NCBI GenBank assembly: GCA_023954135.1
Contig: JAMLIN010000034.1
Coordinates: forward strand, 1 to 45,962
Origin: Burkholderiaceae bacterium
Lineage (GTDB): Bacteria; Pseudomonadota; Gammaproteobacteria; Burkholderiales; Burkholderiaceae_E
Length of the DNA stretch: 45,962 bases
Reading direction: 5' to 3'
How positions within the stretch are numbered: position 1 is the stretch's first letter; each line of letters begins with the position of its first letter. Shown here in pieces: positions 1-9,421 of the stretch. The notes beneath the pieces are model-generated. The model worked only from the letters and a program-made list of their open reading frames with translations, had not been told where the DNA came from and did not search any database. The position numbers and the translations under genes are program-made.

Positions 1-64
1 TACCGCATCACGGCTTATCGCCCGCTTCGAATTCCGCCGCGCCCTCGGGTGATCGGCTTCGGAT
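1..64. other. Window edge, no gene supported
   Basis: These bases lie downstream of the first minus-strand gene. A plus-strand frame ends in TGA at 50-52 after only 16 codons, which is too little to call a gene. No hairpin or promoter stands out. Confidence 0.3.
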
Positions 65-1711
65 TCAGCCTTCCTCGTCGCGCAACAGCCGGCGCAGCAC
101 CTTGCCGGCGCCGGTCGCGGGAAGGGAGTCGCGAAAGCGGACCTCGCGTGGCGCCTTGTAGCTCGCCATGTTCTCGCGCGCCCAGGCGATGATCTCCTCG
201 GCGCTTGCTTCGGCGCCCGGCTTCTTCACCACGTAGGCGCGGACCACTTCGCCCCTGGCAGGATCCGGGATGCCGAGGACCGCCGCCTGGCTGATCGCGG
301 GATGGCGGATCAGGATGGTTTCGACCTCCTCGGGGAACACGCTGTAGCCCGAGACCTTGATCATCTCCTTGAAGCGCCCCACGAAACTCAGGTAGCCGGC
401 TTCATCGAGCCGGCCCATGTCGCCGGTGTGGACCCAGCCGTCGCGCAAGGTCTTCGCGGTGGCTTCGGGCTTGTTCCAGTAGCCCTTGAACGAGCCGGGG
501 CTGCGCACGATGATCTCGCCGAGCTCGCCCTGCGGCCGGTCGAGGCCGGTGTCGGGGTCGATGATGCGGATCTCGACGCCGGGCATCGGCCGGCCCTGGG
601 TTCCCCAGCGCACCGCATCCACCGGCATGTAGGTGTCGCAGGTATGCGTCTCGGACAGGCCGTAGGCGGCCTCGTAGGTCGGGCAGCCGCCGGTGAACTC
701 CGCCCACTGCCGCGCGAGCGGCTCGGTGAGCGTGATGCCGAAGCTGGTCGCCGGGTTCATCCGCAGCGAGGACATGTCGTAGCGCGAGGCTTCGGGATGC
801 TGCATCACCGCCACGTTCATCGGCGCGATGCTGTACCACCAGGTCACCCGGTGGCGATCGATCGCCTGCAGGGTCGCGAGGGGATCGAAGCGGTGCATCA
901 GCACGGCCGTGGCGCCGGTGTACACGTTGACGTCCAGGCACAGCAGCATGCCGGCGATGTGATACAGCGGGGCGATCCCGAGCAGGACGTCGTCGTCGCG
1001 AACACCGTTGCAGTCGGCCGTCACCGCGGTCTTGAACAGGGCGTTGCGCAGCGACAGCATCGCGCCCTTGGGCATGCCTGTGGTTCCCGATGTGTAGGTC
1101 ATCAGGGCGACTTCCTCGAGATCCGGCGAGTACGACGGCGGCGCGATGCCGCGAAAGGTCTCGAGCGTGGCGAGCAGGTCGCGGGTACCCGGCGCAGGCG
1201 CGGCATCGGCCTCGCGGTCGATGCGAAGCTCCTCGGGTATCGCGATCGAGGGGTCGGCCGGCAGCATGTCGGCATGGCCGGTGACGAATACATGCTCGAT
1301 CGCGGTGTCGGCACGGACTTCCTCGACGATCGGCGCGAGATGCCGGGCGGCGACGATGACTCTCGCACCGAGGTCGCCGAGCTGGTAGCGCAGCTCGTGG
1401 GCCTTGAACAGCGGACCGCAGGGGCTGACGATCGCCCCGATCTTCTGGATGCCGAAATGCGCGATCACGTACTGGGGACAGTTCCCCATGTAGAGCGCCA
1501 CCCGGTCGCCGGCGACGACACCGAGCGAATGCAGCAGGCTCGCGAAGGCATCGCTCGCCCGGTCGAGCTCGCCATAGCCGATTCCGCGGCCATACCAGAT
1601 GAAGGCGGGCTTGTCCGGCCGCTCGTGGGCATGGTGGCGAAGATACTCGTGCAGGGGCTGCTCGCCCTGGCGGTATGAGGGCGGGGTGTCCGCGCCTGGT
1701 TCGTTCTTCAT
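65..1711 (-). CDS. AMP-forming acyl-CoA synthetase (fatty-acid/aryl-CoA ligase family)
   Basis: The 548-aa protein should activate a carboxylic acid to its CoA thioester through an acyl-adenylate, in the cytoplasm. Visible motifs are the AMP-binding loop YTSGTTGMPKG (206-216), AYGLSE (349-354), the hinge region GRFKEMIKVSGYSVFPEEVE (445-464) and the C-terminal lysine K537 in PATGAGKVLRR. The length is normal for the family. The frame is open upstream to about 2005, but similarity begins at MKNEPG, and this ATG overlaps the stop of the preceding CoA-transferase gene by four bases (ATGA). Translation of the two is therefore probably coupled. Substrate cannot be read from the sequence; a medium/long-chain or aromatic acid is likely. 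The pairing with a class III CoA-transferase suggests a small acid-catabolism operon. Confidence 0.9.
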   Translation of the reverse strand: MKNEPGADTPPSYRQGEQPLHEYLRHHAHERPDKPAFIWYGRGIGYGELDRASDAFASLLHSLGVVAGDRVALYMGNCPQYVIAHFGIQKIGAIVSPCGPLFKAHELRYQLGDLGARVIVAARHLAPIVEEVRADTAIEHVFVTGHADMLPADPSIAIPEELRIDREADAAPAPGTRDLLATLETFRGIAPPSYSPDLEEVALMTYTSGTTGMPKGAMLSLRNALFKTAVTADCNGVRDDDVLLGIAPLYHIAGMLLCLDVNVYTGATAVLMHRFDPLATLQAIDRHRVTWWYSIAPMNVAVMQHPEASRYDMSSLRMNPATSFGITLTEPLARQWAEFTGGCPTYEAAYGLSETHTCDTYMPVDAVRWGTQGRPMPGVEIRIIDPDTGLDRPQGELGEIIVRSPGSFKGYWNKPEATAKTLRDGWVHTGDMGRLDEAGYLSFVGRFKEMIKVSGYSVFPEEVETILIRHPAISQAAVLGIPDPARGEVVRAYVVKKPGAEASAEEIIAWARENMASYKAPREVRFRDSLPATGAGKVLRRLLRDEEG

Positions 1712-2952
1712 GGCTTGTCGTTCGGGGAAGTTGCGCCGGCCAGCCGGCCGATGGTCGTCTCGTCGAGGCCCGCCTCGCGCAGGACCTCGGCGGTGTGCTC
1801 GCCCAGCCGCGGCACCGGGCGGCGTACCGAGGCCGGCGTCGCGGAGAACTCCACGGGGTGGCGGGTACGGAGCAGATCGCCCTCGTGGGGGTGATGGTAG
1901 CGCTCGAAGAATCCCACCGCGGTGAGGTGGGGGTCGTCGGGCAGGTCCTCGATCGCGTTGATCCGGGCGTGGGGAATGTCGGTGTCGGCCAGCAGCTCGA
2001 GCCATTCGGCGGTGCTGCGCTTCGCGAGCTCGCCGGCGATGAATTCATAGACCGCGTCGGCGTTGCGGCTGCGCTGCGCCTGGGTGGCGAAACGCGGATC
2101 GCGGGCGAGATCGGTCCGGCCGAACAGCTCGAGCGCCTCGCCCCAGTGCTTGTCGTTGTACGGCAGGACGGTGATGTGCCCGTCGCGGGTCGCGTAGGGC
2201 CGGCGACCGCGCGTGACGATCCGGGAATAGCCCATGCCGCCTTCGGGCGGATCGAAGGTCGCGCCGCCGAGGTTGTCGGCCAGCACGAAGGCCGACATGG
2301 TCTCGAACATCGGCACCTCGATCGCCTGGCCCACGCCGGTTCGCTCCCGTGCATAGAGGGCGGCGATGATCGCGTAGACGAGGTGCAGCCCGCTCACGCG
2401 GTCGCAGAAGTTGATCGGCACATAGGTCGGGCGATCGCCCTCGGGGTTCTCCGGCAGGACCCGGCCGAGGAGGTTCGCCGATCCGGACATGGCCTGCATC
2501 AGGTCGTCGTAGGCCGGGCGGGCCGCATAGGGACCGGACTGGCCGAAGCCGACGCCGCCCGCATGGATGATGCGCGGATTGACGGCTCGGACGTCCTCGT
2601 AGCCGAGCCGCAGGCGTTGCATCGCCGCCGGACGGATGTTGTAGACGAGGACATCGGCGCCGGCGCACAGCGCGAGCAGGGCGTCGCGATGCTCCGGATC
2701 CTTCAGGTCGAGCACCACGCTGCGCTTGTTGCGGTTCGCGTTGAGGAAGAAATGGCCCATGCCCGGCGAGCGGCCGTGGCCTGCGGCACGCGAGATGTCG
2801 CCACCGGGGGGCTCGACCTTGACCACGTCGGCGCCGAGGTCACCGAGGACCTGGGTCGCCGAAGGTCCGAAGACGACCGTGGTGAGGTCGATCACGCGCA
2901 CGCCGGCGAGCGGTCCGGGAGCGGATTCCTGTGCGTCGGAGGGAGTGCTCAT
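1708..2952 (-). CDS. CaiB/BaiF (class III) CoA-transferase
   Basis: The 414-aa protein belongs to the family of formyl-CoA transferase and CaiB, which moves CoA between carboxylic acids through an aspartyl-CoA intermediate. The family hallmarks are visible: the N-terminal GVRVIDLTTVVFGPSATQ, LGADVVKVEPPGGD (39-52), NRNKRSVVLDLK, and PAYDDLMQAMSG (146-157), in the area where the catalytic Asp usually sits. The start ATG has a good ribosome site, GGAGACG directly upstream. It is the first gene of the pair with the acyl-CoA synthetase. The exact donor and acceptor acids are unknown. Confidence 0.9.
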   Translation of the reverse strand: MSTPSDAQESAPGPLAGVRVIDLTTVVFGPSATQVLGDLGADVVKVEPPGGDISRAAGHGRSPGMGHFFLNANRNKRSVVLDLKDPEHRDALLALCAGADVLVYNIRPAAMQRLRLGYEDVRAVNPRIIHAGGVGFGQSGPYAARPAYDDLMQAMSGSANLLGRVLPENPEGDRPTYVPINFCDRVSGLHLVYAIIAALYARERTGVGQAIEVPMFETMSAFVLADNLGGATFDPPEGGMGYSRIVTRGRRPYATRDGHITVLPYNDKHWGEALELFGRTDLARDPRFATQAQRSRNADAVYEFIAGELAKRSTAEWLELLADTDIPHARINAIEDLPDDPHLTAVGFFERYHHPHEGDLLRTRHPVEFSATPASVRRPVPRLGEHTAEVLREAGLDETTIGRLAGATSPNDKP

Positions 2953-3021
2953 CGTCTCCTGCGGATCGGTTGCGGATTGGTCCGGATTATCGCCTGCTGC
3001 CCGATCGGGCCGCGGCTGGCC

Positions 3022-3507
3022 TCAATCCCTGAAGTTCTCGAACGACAGGGGCAGCTCGTCGACCTTCTCGCGCAGCAGGGCGATCGCCTCCTGGAGCGCG
3101 TCGCGCTTCGGGCCGGTGACCCTGACCGTGTCCCCCTGAATGCTCGCCTGGACCTTGAGCTTGCTGTCCTTGACGAGCTTCACGATGCGCTTGGCATCGT
3201 TGCCCGATACGCCGTTGCGTACCGTGACCGGCTGCTTGATCTTGTCGCCGCCGATCTTCTGGATGTCGCCGAAATCGAGGAAGCGGACGTCGATCTTGCG
3301 CTTGGCGCACTTGGACAGGAGGACGTCGCGGACCTGGGCGGCCTTGAAGTCGTCATCGGCGAAGATCGTCAGCAGATTCTCGCCGAGCTCGACCCGGGCG
3401 TCGGAGCCCTTGAAATCGAAACGGTTGGATATCTCCTTGTTCGACTGATCGACCGCATTGCGAAGCTCGACGGTATCCGCTTCGCAGACGACATCGAATG
3501 AAGGCAT
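3022..3507 (-). CDS. YajQ family nucleotide/cyclic di-GMP-binding protein
   Basis: The 161-aa protein matches the YajQ (UPF0234) family along its whole length: [21 protein letters not shown] at the start, the [12 protein letters not shown] segment (27-38) and [15 protein letters not shown] in the second half. Members have two ferredoxin-like domains and bind nucleotides; some bind cyclic di-GMP and act with LysR-type regulators (known from Xanthomonas and Pseudomonas, not shown here). The ATG is preceded by GAGGAGAATCCC, a clear ribosome site. The gene is alone on this strand; the Hfq-like gene starts divergently about 160 bases away. Confidence 0.93.
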   Translation of the reverse strand: MPSFDVVCEADTVELRNAVDQSNKEISNRFDFKGSDARVELGENLLTIFADDDFKAAQVRDVLLSKCAKRKIDVRFLDFGDIQKIGGDKIKQPVTVRNGVSGNDAKRIVKLVKDSKLKVQASIQGDTVRVTGPKRDALQEAIALLREKVDELPLSFENFRD

Positions 3508-3664
3508 GGGATTCTCCTCGGATCGTGATCTGGGGCCGGCATCGCCGGGTGGTGCCGGCCGGCATCGAGTATGGCGCGGACTCTTGTCACGCGGTCCTTT
3601 CTGTGGGCTAATCGTGCCCAGCCGGATGCAGCCAGCCTGCTCTTATGGCATTCTTCCCATTGCG

Positions 3665-4171
3665 ATGCAACACGACCAGACGGATATGAGCGACGGTCCG
3701 GGGGGGCCGGCCGCGCAGGCCGCCGGCAAGAAAGGGGGCAAACCGGCGGGCAAGGGCTCGGACCGGGTGCAGTTCGCATGGCTGAACGGCTTCCGACGCG
3801 AACGCCGGCCCATGGAGGTGTTCCTCGTCAACGGCCATCGCATCGCCGGGCGAATCCGCTCCTTCGACCAGCGGGCCATTCTCCTCGAGGGCCCGGGCGG
3901 CGACGACATCCTGCTCCTGCACCATGTGATCAGCACCATCCAGCCGGCACGCGGGCGCGGCGGCGGCGGCCGCGGTGGCGGCGGTGGAGGGCGCGGCGGT
4001 GGTGGCGGCCGGCCACGCGGCGATTCCGATCCGCGGCCGGGGCGTCCGCCCCTTGCGCGCCAGCCTCACGGCGGCGAGGTCGACGAGCCGATCGACCGGG
4101 TTCCGGCGCCGCCGAAGAAGCCGACGGTGACCATCGTGCGCAAGCAGCGGCGTATCGTTCGCGACGACTGA
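3665..4171 (+). CDS. Hfq-like Sm-fold RNA-binding protein with Gly/Arg-rich tail
   Basis: The 168-aa protein has an Hfq-like core at about 36-96. LNGFRRERRPMEVFLVNG corresponds to the Hfq segment FLNALRRERVPVSIYLVNG. Sm1 continues with RIAGRIRSFDQRAILLEG, and Sm2 reads LLLHHVISTIQPAR. The arginine rim patch (RRER, 44-47) and SFDQ are kept. The QDPFLN proximal motif is changed (QFAWLN), and the Sm2 YKH of classical Hfq is LHH here, so U-rich RNA binding may differ. A Lys/Gly/Ala-rich N-terminal extension precedes the core. Behind it lies a glycine/arginine run (97-119) and a Pro/basic tail ending KKPTVTIVRKQRRIVRDD. Classical Hfq is about 80-100 aa. A start at 3686 (MSDGPGG) is also possible; neither ATG has a clear ribosome site. 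The usual hfq neighbours (miaA, hflX) are absent, so this is probably a second Hfq, reminiscent of the long Hfq2 of Burkholderia. Confidence 0.8.
   Translation: MQHDQTDMSDGPGGPAAQAAGKKGGKPAGKGSDRVQFAWLNGFRRERRPMEVFLVNGHRIAGRIRSFDQRAILLEGPGGDDILLLHHVISTIQPARGRGGGGRGGGGGGRGGGGGRPRGDSDPRPGRPPLARQPHGGEVDEPIDRVPAPPKKPTVTIVRKQRRIVRDD
3953..4015 (+). repeat. Gly/Arg low-complexity coding repeat
   Basis: This is a run of GGC/GGT codons broken by CGC/CGG, encoding RG followed by G4-R, G6-R and G5-R spacing in the Hfq-like protein. It is in frame and inside the gene. Such runs are prone to length change by slippage. Confidence 0.8.
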
Positions 4172-4193
4172 GCCGATCTGGTAGCTCGAAAAG

Positions 4194-4218
4194 GAAAGGG
4201 CGCCGATGGCGCCCTTTC
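4194..4218. terminator. Bidirectional rho-independent terminator (hfq-like / argG)
   Basis: A perfect inverted repeat has arms GAAAGGGCGCC (4194-4204) and GGCGCCCTTTC (4208-4218) with a 3-base loop. The A/T ends give a short U tract in both directions. It lies between two converging genes, 23 bases after the stop of the Hfq-like gene and about 50 bases after the argG stop. Confidence 0.8.
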
Positions 4219-4269
4219 TCGTTCCCGCGGCAAGCCCGCCATCGACTCCCGTCGATGGCCCGGCGCGGT

Positions 4270-5541
<1,272 letters not shown>

Positions 5542-5599
5542 GGGTGGGCGGGTCCGGAAGGAGCGCGGTCGAAGCCGGCGGGGCGGGATTCAGCGCCGC

Positions 5600-5605
5600 A
5601 TTATA
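5600..5605 (-). promoter_or_regulatory. Candidate -10 box for argG
   Basis: TATAAT read on the minus strand sits about 60 bases before the argG ATG, just behind the histidine kinase stop codon. Such AT-only hexamers are rare in DNA this GC-rich. No convincing -35 box is seen. Confidence 0.4.
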
Positions 5606-5613
5606 AGTCCGGA

Positions 5614-7089
5614 TCAGCCGGGAGCCGGCAGTTCGATGAAGAAGGTCGCGCCTTCGCCCGGCTCGCTGCGCAGGCCCGCACGACCGCCGTGCAGTTCGGC
5701 GACCCGACGCACGATCGCCAGGCCGAGGCCCGAGTTGCCTCTCGAAGCACGGTGCTTGCTGGTCTGGTAGAAGACCTCGAATACCGATTCCTGCTCGTCC
5801 AGGGCGATGCCCGGTCCGGTGTCCGTCACCTCGACCCGCATGTCGCTTCCGGCCATGGTGACCCGGACCGCGACCCGGCCGCCGCTGGGCGTGACCCGCA
5901 GCGCGTTGTCCAGCAGGTTCGACAGGGCCCGGTCGAGCAGCGCCGCATCGACCGGCGTCAGGGGCAATCCATCGGGATAGTCGACCGCCAGCCCGATGCC
6001 GCGCAGCTCGGCGCGCGCGGCGAAGCGCTGCACCACGTCGTCGGTGAGCTCGCCGATCTGCAGCGGTTCAGCCTGCACCCGGAACTCGGGGCTGTCGAGC
6101 CTGGCGAGCTCGGCCAGCGCCTCGGTGAGGGTGCGCAGGTATTGCGCGTTCTGCAGGGCCTGTTCCTGCAGGCGGCCGGTGGTTTCGGCGTCGAGTCCGT
6201 CGCCCTTGATGCGGATCGTCTCGAGTTGCCCGATCAGCGCGGTCAGGGGAGTGCGCAGATCATGGGAAACGCTGGCGATCATCTCGCGGCGGGCGGAGTC
6301 GGTGCGCTTGACCCGCTGGATCTCCAGCTTGAGCCGCTCGAACATCTCGCGCAGGGTGCAGCTCAGCCGGCCGATCTCGTCGTCGCGGCGGCAGGTCTGG
6401 AAGTCGGTCTCGGTGATCTCGGCCTCGAAGCCGGACTTCGTGATGCGGTCGGCCACCCGGGTGAGCCGGGTCAGCGGCCGGGTGATCATGAGGATGGTCG
6501 CAAGGGTGAGCAGGGCGCCGATCGCGAGCGTCAGCAGGCCGACCCTGCTCGCCGCCTGGATCGCATGGTCGCGATAGGTCTCGGGGGCGAGCGCGGCGAT
6601 CCGGGTCCGCGGGACGACGTAGAGCCAGCCGCGCTGGGCCCCGTCGTCCAGCACCGGCATGGCGGCGACGAGGCAGGTCTTGCCGGGGTGGTCCGGGTCG
6701 TCGCCGACGATCGGCGTCCGGGGATCCTCGGCGAGCGACCGGGCGGTGGCCGCGATGTCGACCCGGTCGGCGCCGGGCGCCTGGTCCTGTCGGCCGGCGG
6801 AAGCCAGTATCCGGCCGTCGTTGTCGAGCAGGTAGAGCCCGATCCGGGGGGAGTAGAGGTTGAACTGGCGCAACTGCTGGCCGAAGGCGGCGGGATCGGC
6901 TTCGTAGATCTTCCAGAGGTCCGGATGCATCTCGCCGATGCGGTCGGCGAAGCGGGTCGCCCGCTCGTAGTCGGCATCGGCATGGTAGGCCGAGATCGCC
7001 TGGTACATGATGGCCGCCAGCGCCGCGCCCATCGCGAGACCGAAGCCGGCGACCAGGAGCACGATCCGGGCGCGCAGGGAATGCATCAC
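5614..7089 (-). CDS. Membrane sensor histidine kinase
   Basis: The 491-aa protein has two membrane segments (about 8-30 and 182-203) that enclose a periplasmic sensor domain of about 150 residues. A HAMP linker follows, then a HisKA domain with the phospho-acceptor H276 in SVSHDLRTP. The ATPase domain has an N box (LSNLLDNALRVTP), G1 (DTGPGIA) and G2 (GNSGLGLAIVRRV). It should phosphorylate the response regulator encoded just upstream. The start is either GTG at 7089 (4-base overlap with the regulator stop) or the following ATG at 7086 (1-base overlap); both imply coupled translation. The signal is unknown. Confidence 0.92.
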   Translation of the reverse strand: MMHSLRARIVLLVAGFGLAMGAALAAIMYQAISAYHADADYERATRFADRIGEMHPDLWKIYEADPAAFGQQLRQFNLYSPRIGLYLLDNDGRILASAGRQDQAPGADRVDIAATARSLAEDPRTPIVGDDPDHPGKTCLVAAMPVLDDGAQRGWLYVVPRTRIAALAPETYRDHAIQAASRVGLLTLAIGALLTLATILMITRPLTRLTRVADRITKSGFEAEITETDFQTCRRDDEIGRLSCTLREMFERLKLEIQRVKRTDSARREMIASVSHDLRTPLTALIGQLETIRIKGDGLDAETTGRLQEQALQNAQYLRTLTEALAELARLDSPEFRVQAEPLQIGELTDDVVQRFAARAELRGIGLAVDYPDGLPLTPVDAALLDRALSNLLDNALRVTPSGGRVAVRVTMAGSDMRVEVTDTGPGIALDEQESVFEVFYQTSKHRASRGNSGLGLAIVRRVAELHGGRAGLRSEPGEGATFFIELPAPG

Positions 7090-7796
7090 CGGGGTGTCCC
7101 GTTCTCGGTGAACCGGTAGCCCACGCCCCTGACGGTCAGGACGTAGCGCGGATTGGCGGGGTCGGCTTCGATCTTGCTGCGCAGCCGGTTGATGTGGGTG
7201 TTGACGTTGTGCTCGTAGCCTTCGAAGGTGGTGCCCCAGACCGCATCGAGCAGTTGCATCCGGGTGAACGCGCGGCCCGGGTGGCGCGCGAAATGCTGCA
7301 GCAGCTCGAACTCCTTGGCGGTCAGCGCCAGCGGCCGCCGGGCCAGGCGCGCCTCGCGGCTGGCGGTGTCGATCTCGAGCTCGCCGAAGCGCAGCCGCTC
7401 CGGCGGCGCCGCCCGTTCGGCGGCCTGCATCTCGATCCGGCGCAGCATCGCCTTGACCCGGGCCTGCAGCTCGGGAACGGAGAAGGGCTTCGCGAGGTAG
7501 TCGTCGGCGCCGAGCTCCAGCCCGAGAACCCGGTCGAGCTCGGTCGAGCGCGCCGTCAGCATCAGGATCGGGACGGTGACCCGCTCGATGCGCAGGTTGC
7601 GCACGATGTCGAAGCCGTCGCGTCCTGGCAGCATCACGTCGAGGACGACGAGGTCGTAGCGCCCCGATGCGGCCGCGCTGTAGCCGGAGGGCCCATCGTG
7701 GAGCACGTCGACCGCATGCCCGAGATCGCCCAGATGAAGGGCGATCAGGTCGGCGATGTCCTTCTGGTCCTCGACCACGAGAATGCGTCGTTCCAT
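7086..7796 (-). CDS. OmpR/PhoB-type response regulator
   Basis: The 236-aa regulator begins MERRILVVEDQKD. Its receiver domain has the acidic pair E9/D10, phospho-acceptor D53 (VLDVMLPGRDG), T81 and K103 (LAKPFS). A winged-helix DNA-binding domain follows, with LTAKEFELLQHFARHPGRAF and HINRLRSKIEADP. The frame is open far upstream, but similarity starts at this ATG. It forms an operon with the kinase and is transcribed away from the sigma-factor gene; the shared gap of 133 bases should hold both promoters. Confidence 0.94.
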   Translation of the reverse strand: MERRILVVEDQKDIADLIALHLGDLGHAVDVLHDGPSGYSAAASGRYDLVVLDVMLPGRDGFDIVRNLRIERVTVPILMLTARSTELDRVLGLELGADDYLAKPFSVPELQARVKAMLRRIEMQAAERAAPPERLRFGELEIDTASREARLARRPLALTAKEFELLQHFARHPGRAFTRMQLLDAVWGTTFEGYEHNVNTHINRLRSKIEADPANPRYVLTVRGVGYRFTENGTPR

Positions 7797-7929
7797 CGCG
7801 TCCAGAATAGCAACTATCGGCCGGCGGAGCGTTGCCGGCGAAGGGCCGCCGCGCGGCGCCCGCGGCTTCGTTACCAAATCGTTATCTTGCCGAAATCGTC
7901 CGGATAGAAGGGCTCGTGAAACTGGCGCC

Positions 7930-8613
7930 ATGAGGATGGCAGCCATCACAGCTTCTTCGCCGGGGCGCTCGCGTTCGCCGAAGACGCCGCTTCGGCCGGC
8001 AGCGCGGGCCGTTTCGGACGCGCCGGCCCCAGGGCATGCGCCGGCCAGCCCGGACGGCGTCCGGACCTCGGCTGATGCGGGTCGCTCGGCGCAGGGTCTG
8101 CTCGACGAGATCGGCGCCCATCGCGAAGTCATGCTGCGCTTCGCGCGCCGGCGGATGCGGGATGCGGATCTCGCCGAGGATGCCGTCCAGGATGCGATGG
8201 CCAGCGCCGTCGCGGCGCTCGGGAGCTTCCAGGGGGATTCCGCCCTGCGGACCTGGCTGATCGGCATCCTCGGCCACAAGATCCAGGACATCTTTCGCCG
8301 CGAGGGCAGGTACGTGCGTATCCATGGCGAGCCGGGCGAGCTCGATGCGGGCGGCATGGCTCTGGGGGGCGGCGAGCACGACGGTGCCGATCCCTTCGCG
8401 CTGGTGGCGCGCCGCCGCCTGGGCCAGGCGTTGCATGGCGAGATCGACGCCTTGCCGCCGGGCCTGCGGGAGGTGTTCCGCCTGCAGGTTCTGGAAGGAA
8501 CGCCGACGGCCGAGGTCTGCCGCCGGCTGCGGATCAGCGAGTCGAACTGCTGGGTGCGGCTGCACCGGGCCCGCAAGCGCCTGGCAAGCCGGATGAGCCT
8601 GCATTTCGCCTGA
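7930..8613 (+). CDS. ECF-type RNA polymerase sigma factor
   Basis: The 227-aa protein has sigma region 2 at about 57-125 (LAEDAVQDAM, then GDSALRTWLIGILGHKIQDIFRRE) and region 4 at about 172-222 (LPPGLREVFRLQVLEGTPTAEV, then ISESNCWVRLHRARKRL). It probably directs polymerase to a stress regulon. The first 55 residues are Pro/Ala/Arg-rich, probably disordered, and unusual for the family. ATG 7930 and ATG 7936 are both possible, with only a weak ribosome site. The following gene is folE, so no anti-sigma gene with a zinc finger is present beside it, although family members often have one. Confidence 0.85.
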   Translation: MRMAAITASSPGRSRSPKTPLRPAARAVSDAPAPGHAPASPDGVRTSADAGRSAQGLLDEIGAHREVMLRFARRRMRDADLAEDAVQDAMASAVAALGSFQGDSALRTWLIGILGHKIQDIFRREGRYVRIHGEPGELDAGGMALGGGEHDGADPFALVARRRLGQALHGEIDALPPGLREVFRLQVLEGTPTAEVCRRLRISESNCWVRLHRARKRLASRMSLHFA

Positions 8614-8689
8614 GCCCGGGGCTGCCGGCGCCGTCACGCCGGATCGGGTACCCTAACTGGCTCCCTTCACGCAGAATCCGCAGCCGACG

Positions 8690-9319
8690 ATGTCAGACAT
8701 TCCCAGGGCGGTCCCGCCGGCGGACCGCATTCCCTCGCAGGAAGAAGCCGAAGAGGCCGTTCGGACCCTGATCCGCTGGGCCGGGGACGATCCCCGTCGC
8801 GAAGGCCTGCTCGATACCCCGAGGCGTGTCGTGCGCGCCTATCGCGAATTCTTTGCCGGCTACGACGAGGATCCCGCCGCGGTCCTGCTGCGGACCTTCG
8901 AGGAGGTCGAGGGCTACGACGAGATGATCGTCCTGCGCGACATCCGCTTCGAGAGCCACTGCGAGCACCACCTGCTGCCGATCATCGGCCGGGCTCATGT
9001 GGCCTACCTGCCCAACCGGCGGGTGGTCGGCATCTCGAAGCTCGCGCGGCTGGTCGACATCTACGCGAGGCGCATGCAGATCCAGGAGAAGATGACCGCG
9101 CAGATCGCCGATACCCTGGAGGAAGTCCTCCAGCCGCTCGGCGTCGGCGTGATCATCGATGCGGCCCACCAGTGCATGAGCACCCGGGGCGTCCACAAGC
9201 CGGGCGTGTCGATGGTGACGAGCCGGATGCGCGGGGCGTTTCGCGACGACGCATCGACCCGGCGCGAGTTCCTGGCGATCGTGGGGCAAGCCGCCGGCAA
9301 CGGCCTGCCCAACACGTAG
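8690..9319 (+). CDS. folE: GTP cyclohydrolase I
   Basis: The 209-aa enzyme converts GTP to dihydroneopterin triphosphate, the first step of folate synthesis. The zinc ligands C91 and H94 ([13 protein letters not shown]) and C162 ([10 protein letters not shown]) are present, as is [19 protein letters not shown]. It is the zinc-dependent type IA enzyme with normal length. Its stop is two bases before a 101-base palindrome that separates it from the converging argF. Confidence 0.96.
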   Translation: MSDIPRAVPPADRIPSQEEAEEAVRTLIRWAGDDPRREGLLDTPRRVVRAYREFFAGYDEDPAAVLLRTFEEVEGYDEMIVLRDIRFESHCEHHLLPIIGRAHVAYLPNRRVVGISKLARLVDIYARRMQIQEKMTAQIADTLEEVLQPLGVGVIIDAAHQCMSTRGVHKPGVSMVTSRMRGAFRDDASTRREFLAIVGQAAGNGLPNT

Positions 9320-9320
9320 T

Positions 9321-9421
9321 CCGGTTTCGCATTCGGGCGCAGGGCAAGGCGGGGCGCTGAAGACAGTGCGCCTGCACGGCAAAGCGCCCCAACGCGGTCA
9401 TGCGCCCGAATGCGGGACCGG
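9321..9421. repeat. Nested palindrome filling the folE-argF gap
   Basis: Outer arms 9321-9341 and 9401-9421 are 21 bases each and complementary at 19 positions; the two exceptions can form U-G pairs in plus-strand RNA. The core is GCATTCGGGCGCA / TGCGCCCGAATGC. Inside are GGGGCGCT (9351-9358) with AGCGCCCC (9383-9390), and GTGC/GCAC (9366-9377). The element runs from two bases after the folE stop to the base before the argF stop. It may act as a bidirectional terminator or be a REP/MITE-like intergenic repeat. Confidence 0.7.

Noticed and set aside
1-52. Possible 3' end of a plus-strand gene
   Set aside because: Only 16 codons before a TGA; cannot be told from chance.
302-1678. 458-codon plus-strand frame opposite the acyl-CoA synthetase
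   Set aside because: It is a shadow of the real gene; no recognisable motif.
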